Shown piece by piece: positions 5,789 through 5,810 of a stretch of 5,810 bases of DNA (positions within the stretch are counted from its first letter, which is position 1; every line of letters begins with the position of its first letter). The DNA lies in NCBI GenBank assembly GCA_900541475.1, contig UQJV01000066.1, forward strand, positions 1 to 5,810. The letters run 5' to 3'. The notes under the pieces are model-generated. The model saw only the letters and a program-made list of their open reading frames with translations, had not been told where the DNA came from and did not search any database. This DNA comes from an uncultured Collinsella sp. (GTDB taxonomy: Bacteria; Actinomycetota; Coriobacteriia; Coriobacteriales; Coriobacteriaceae). The position numbers and the translations under genes are program-made.

Positions 5789-5810
5789 CGAGCAGCACGT
5801 ACGCTGCTCG
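5789..5810 (+). terminator. Probable rho-independent terminator of the PBP gene, cut by the window end
   Basis: CGAGCAGC (5789-5796) and GCTGCTCG (5803-5810) form a perfect 8-bp GC-rich stem with the 6-nt loop ACGTAC. The stem starts 29 nt after the PBP stop codon. The window ends at the last base of the right arm, so the expected T-run cannot be seen. The preceding GCC could also lengthen the stem if GGC follows. Confidence 0.65.

Noticed and set aside
5480..5798. Minus-strand open frames over the PBP tail with long Val, Gly or Arg runs
   Set aside because: They only mirror the Thr/Gly/Pro-coding repeats of the real gene and lack ribosome binding sites.
1..5810. Mobile element, CRISPR array, tRNA/rRNA gene, toxin-antitoxin or defence genes
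   Set aside because: I read both strands and found no direct-repeat array, transposase-like product, cloverleaf or unexplained gene-sized space. The three housekeeping genes fill the window.

Overview
The window looks like a stretch of core chromosome from a GC-rich actinobacterium-like organism. The best guess is a coriobacterium such as Collinsella or a relative. That guess rests on the G/C-ending codon use, strong Shine-Dalgarno sites (GGAGG about 7 nt before each start), a type-2-like tyrosyl-tRNA synthetase and a class A PBP with a Thr/Gly/Pro-rich tail. It is an impression from sequence style, not a database match.

Layout, left to right. At the left edge (1-126) there is a hairpin followed by GTTTT, which could end a plus-strand gene lying outside the window. 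Next comes a strong intrinsic terminator that reads on the minus strand and closes the tyrS transcript. tyrS (127-1338, minus) encodes tyrosyl-tRNA synthetase. It is preceded by a 96-nt gap holding an AT-rich promoter candidate, a stable hairpin and a strong ribosome binding site. A long U32-family gene (1435-3411, minus) lies upstream of tyrS in the same direction. Its product has the four-cysteine U32 core signature and a second cysteine cluster at the C-terminus. A 161-nt divergent intergenic region (3412-3572) separates it from a bifunctional class A penicillin-binding protein (3573-5759, plus). That protein has intact glycosyltransferase and transpeptidase motifs and an unusual low-complexity extracellular tail. 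The last 22 bases form a hairpin that is probably the PBP terminator, cut by the window end.

The U32 protein and TyrRS both plausibly serve translation: U32 proteins studied in other bacteria hydroxylate rRNA or tRNA, and TyrRS charges tRNA-Tyr. They may share a transcript, since no clear terminator lies between them. The PBP builds and crosslinks peptidoglycan and is transcribed separately, away from that pair.

I see no mobile element, CRISPR array, RNA gene, phage gene or defence system, and no convincing new system. The points most worth a second look are the composite tail of the PBP, its six extracytoplasmic cysteines, the C-terminal cysteine cluster of the U32 protein and the hairpin just ahead of the tyrS ribosome binding site.
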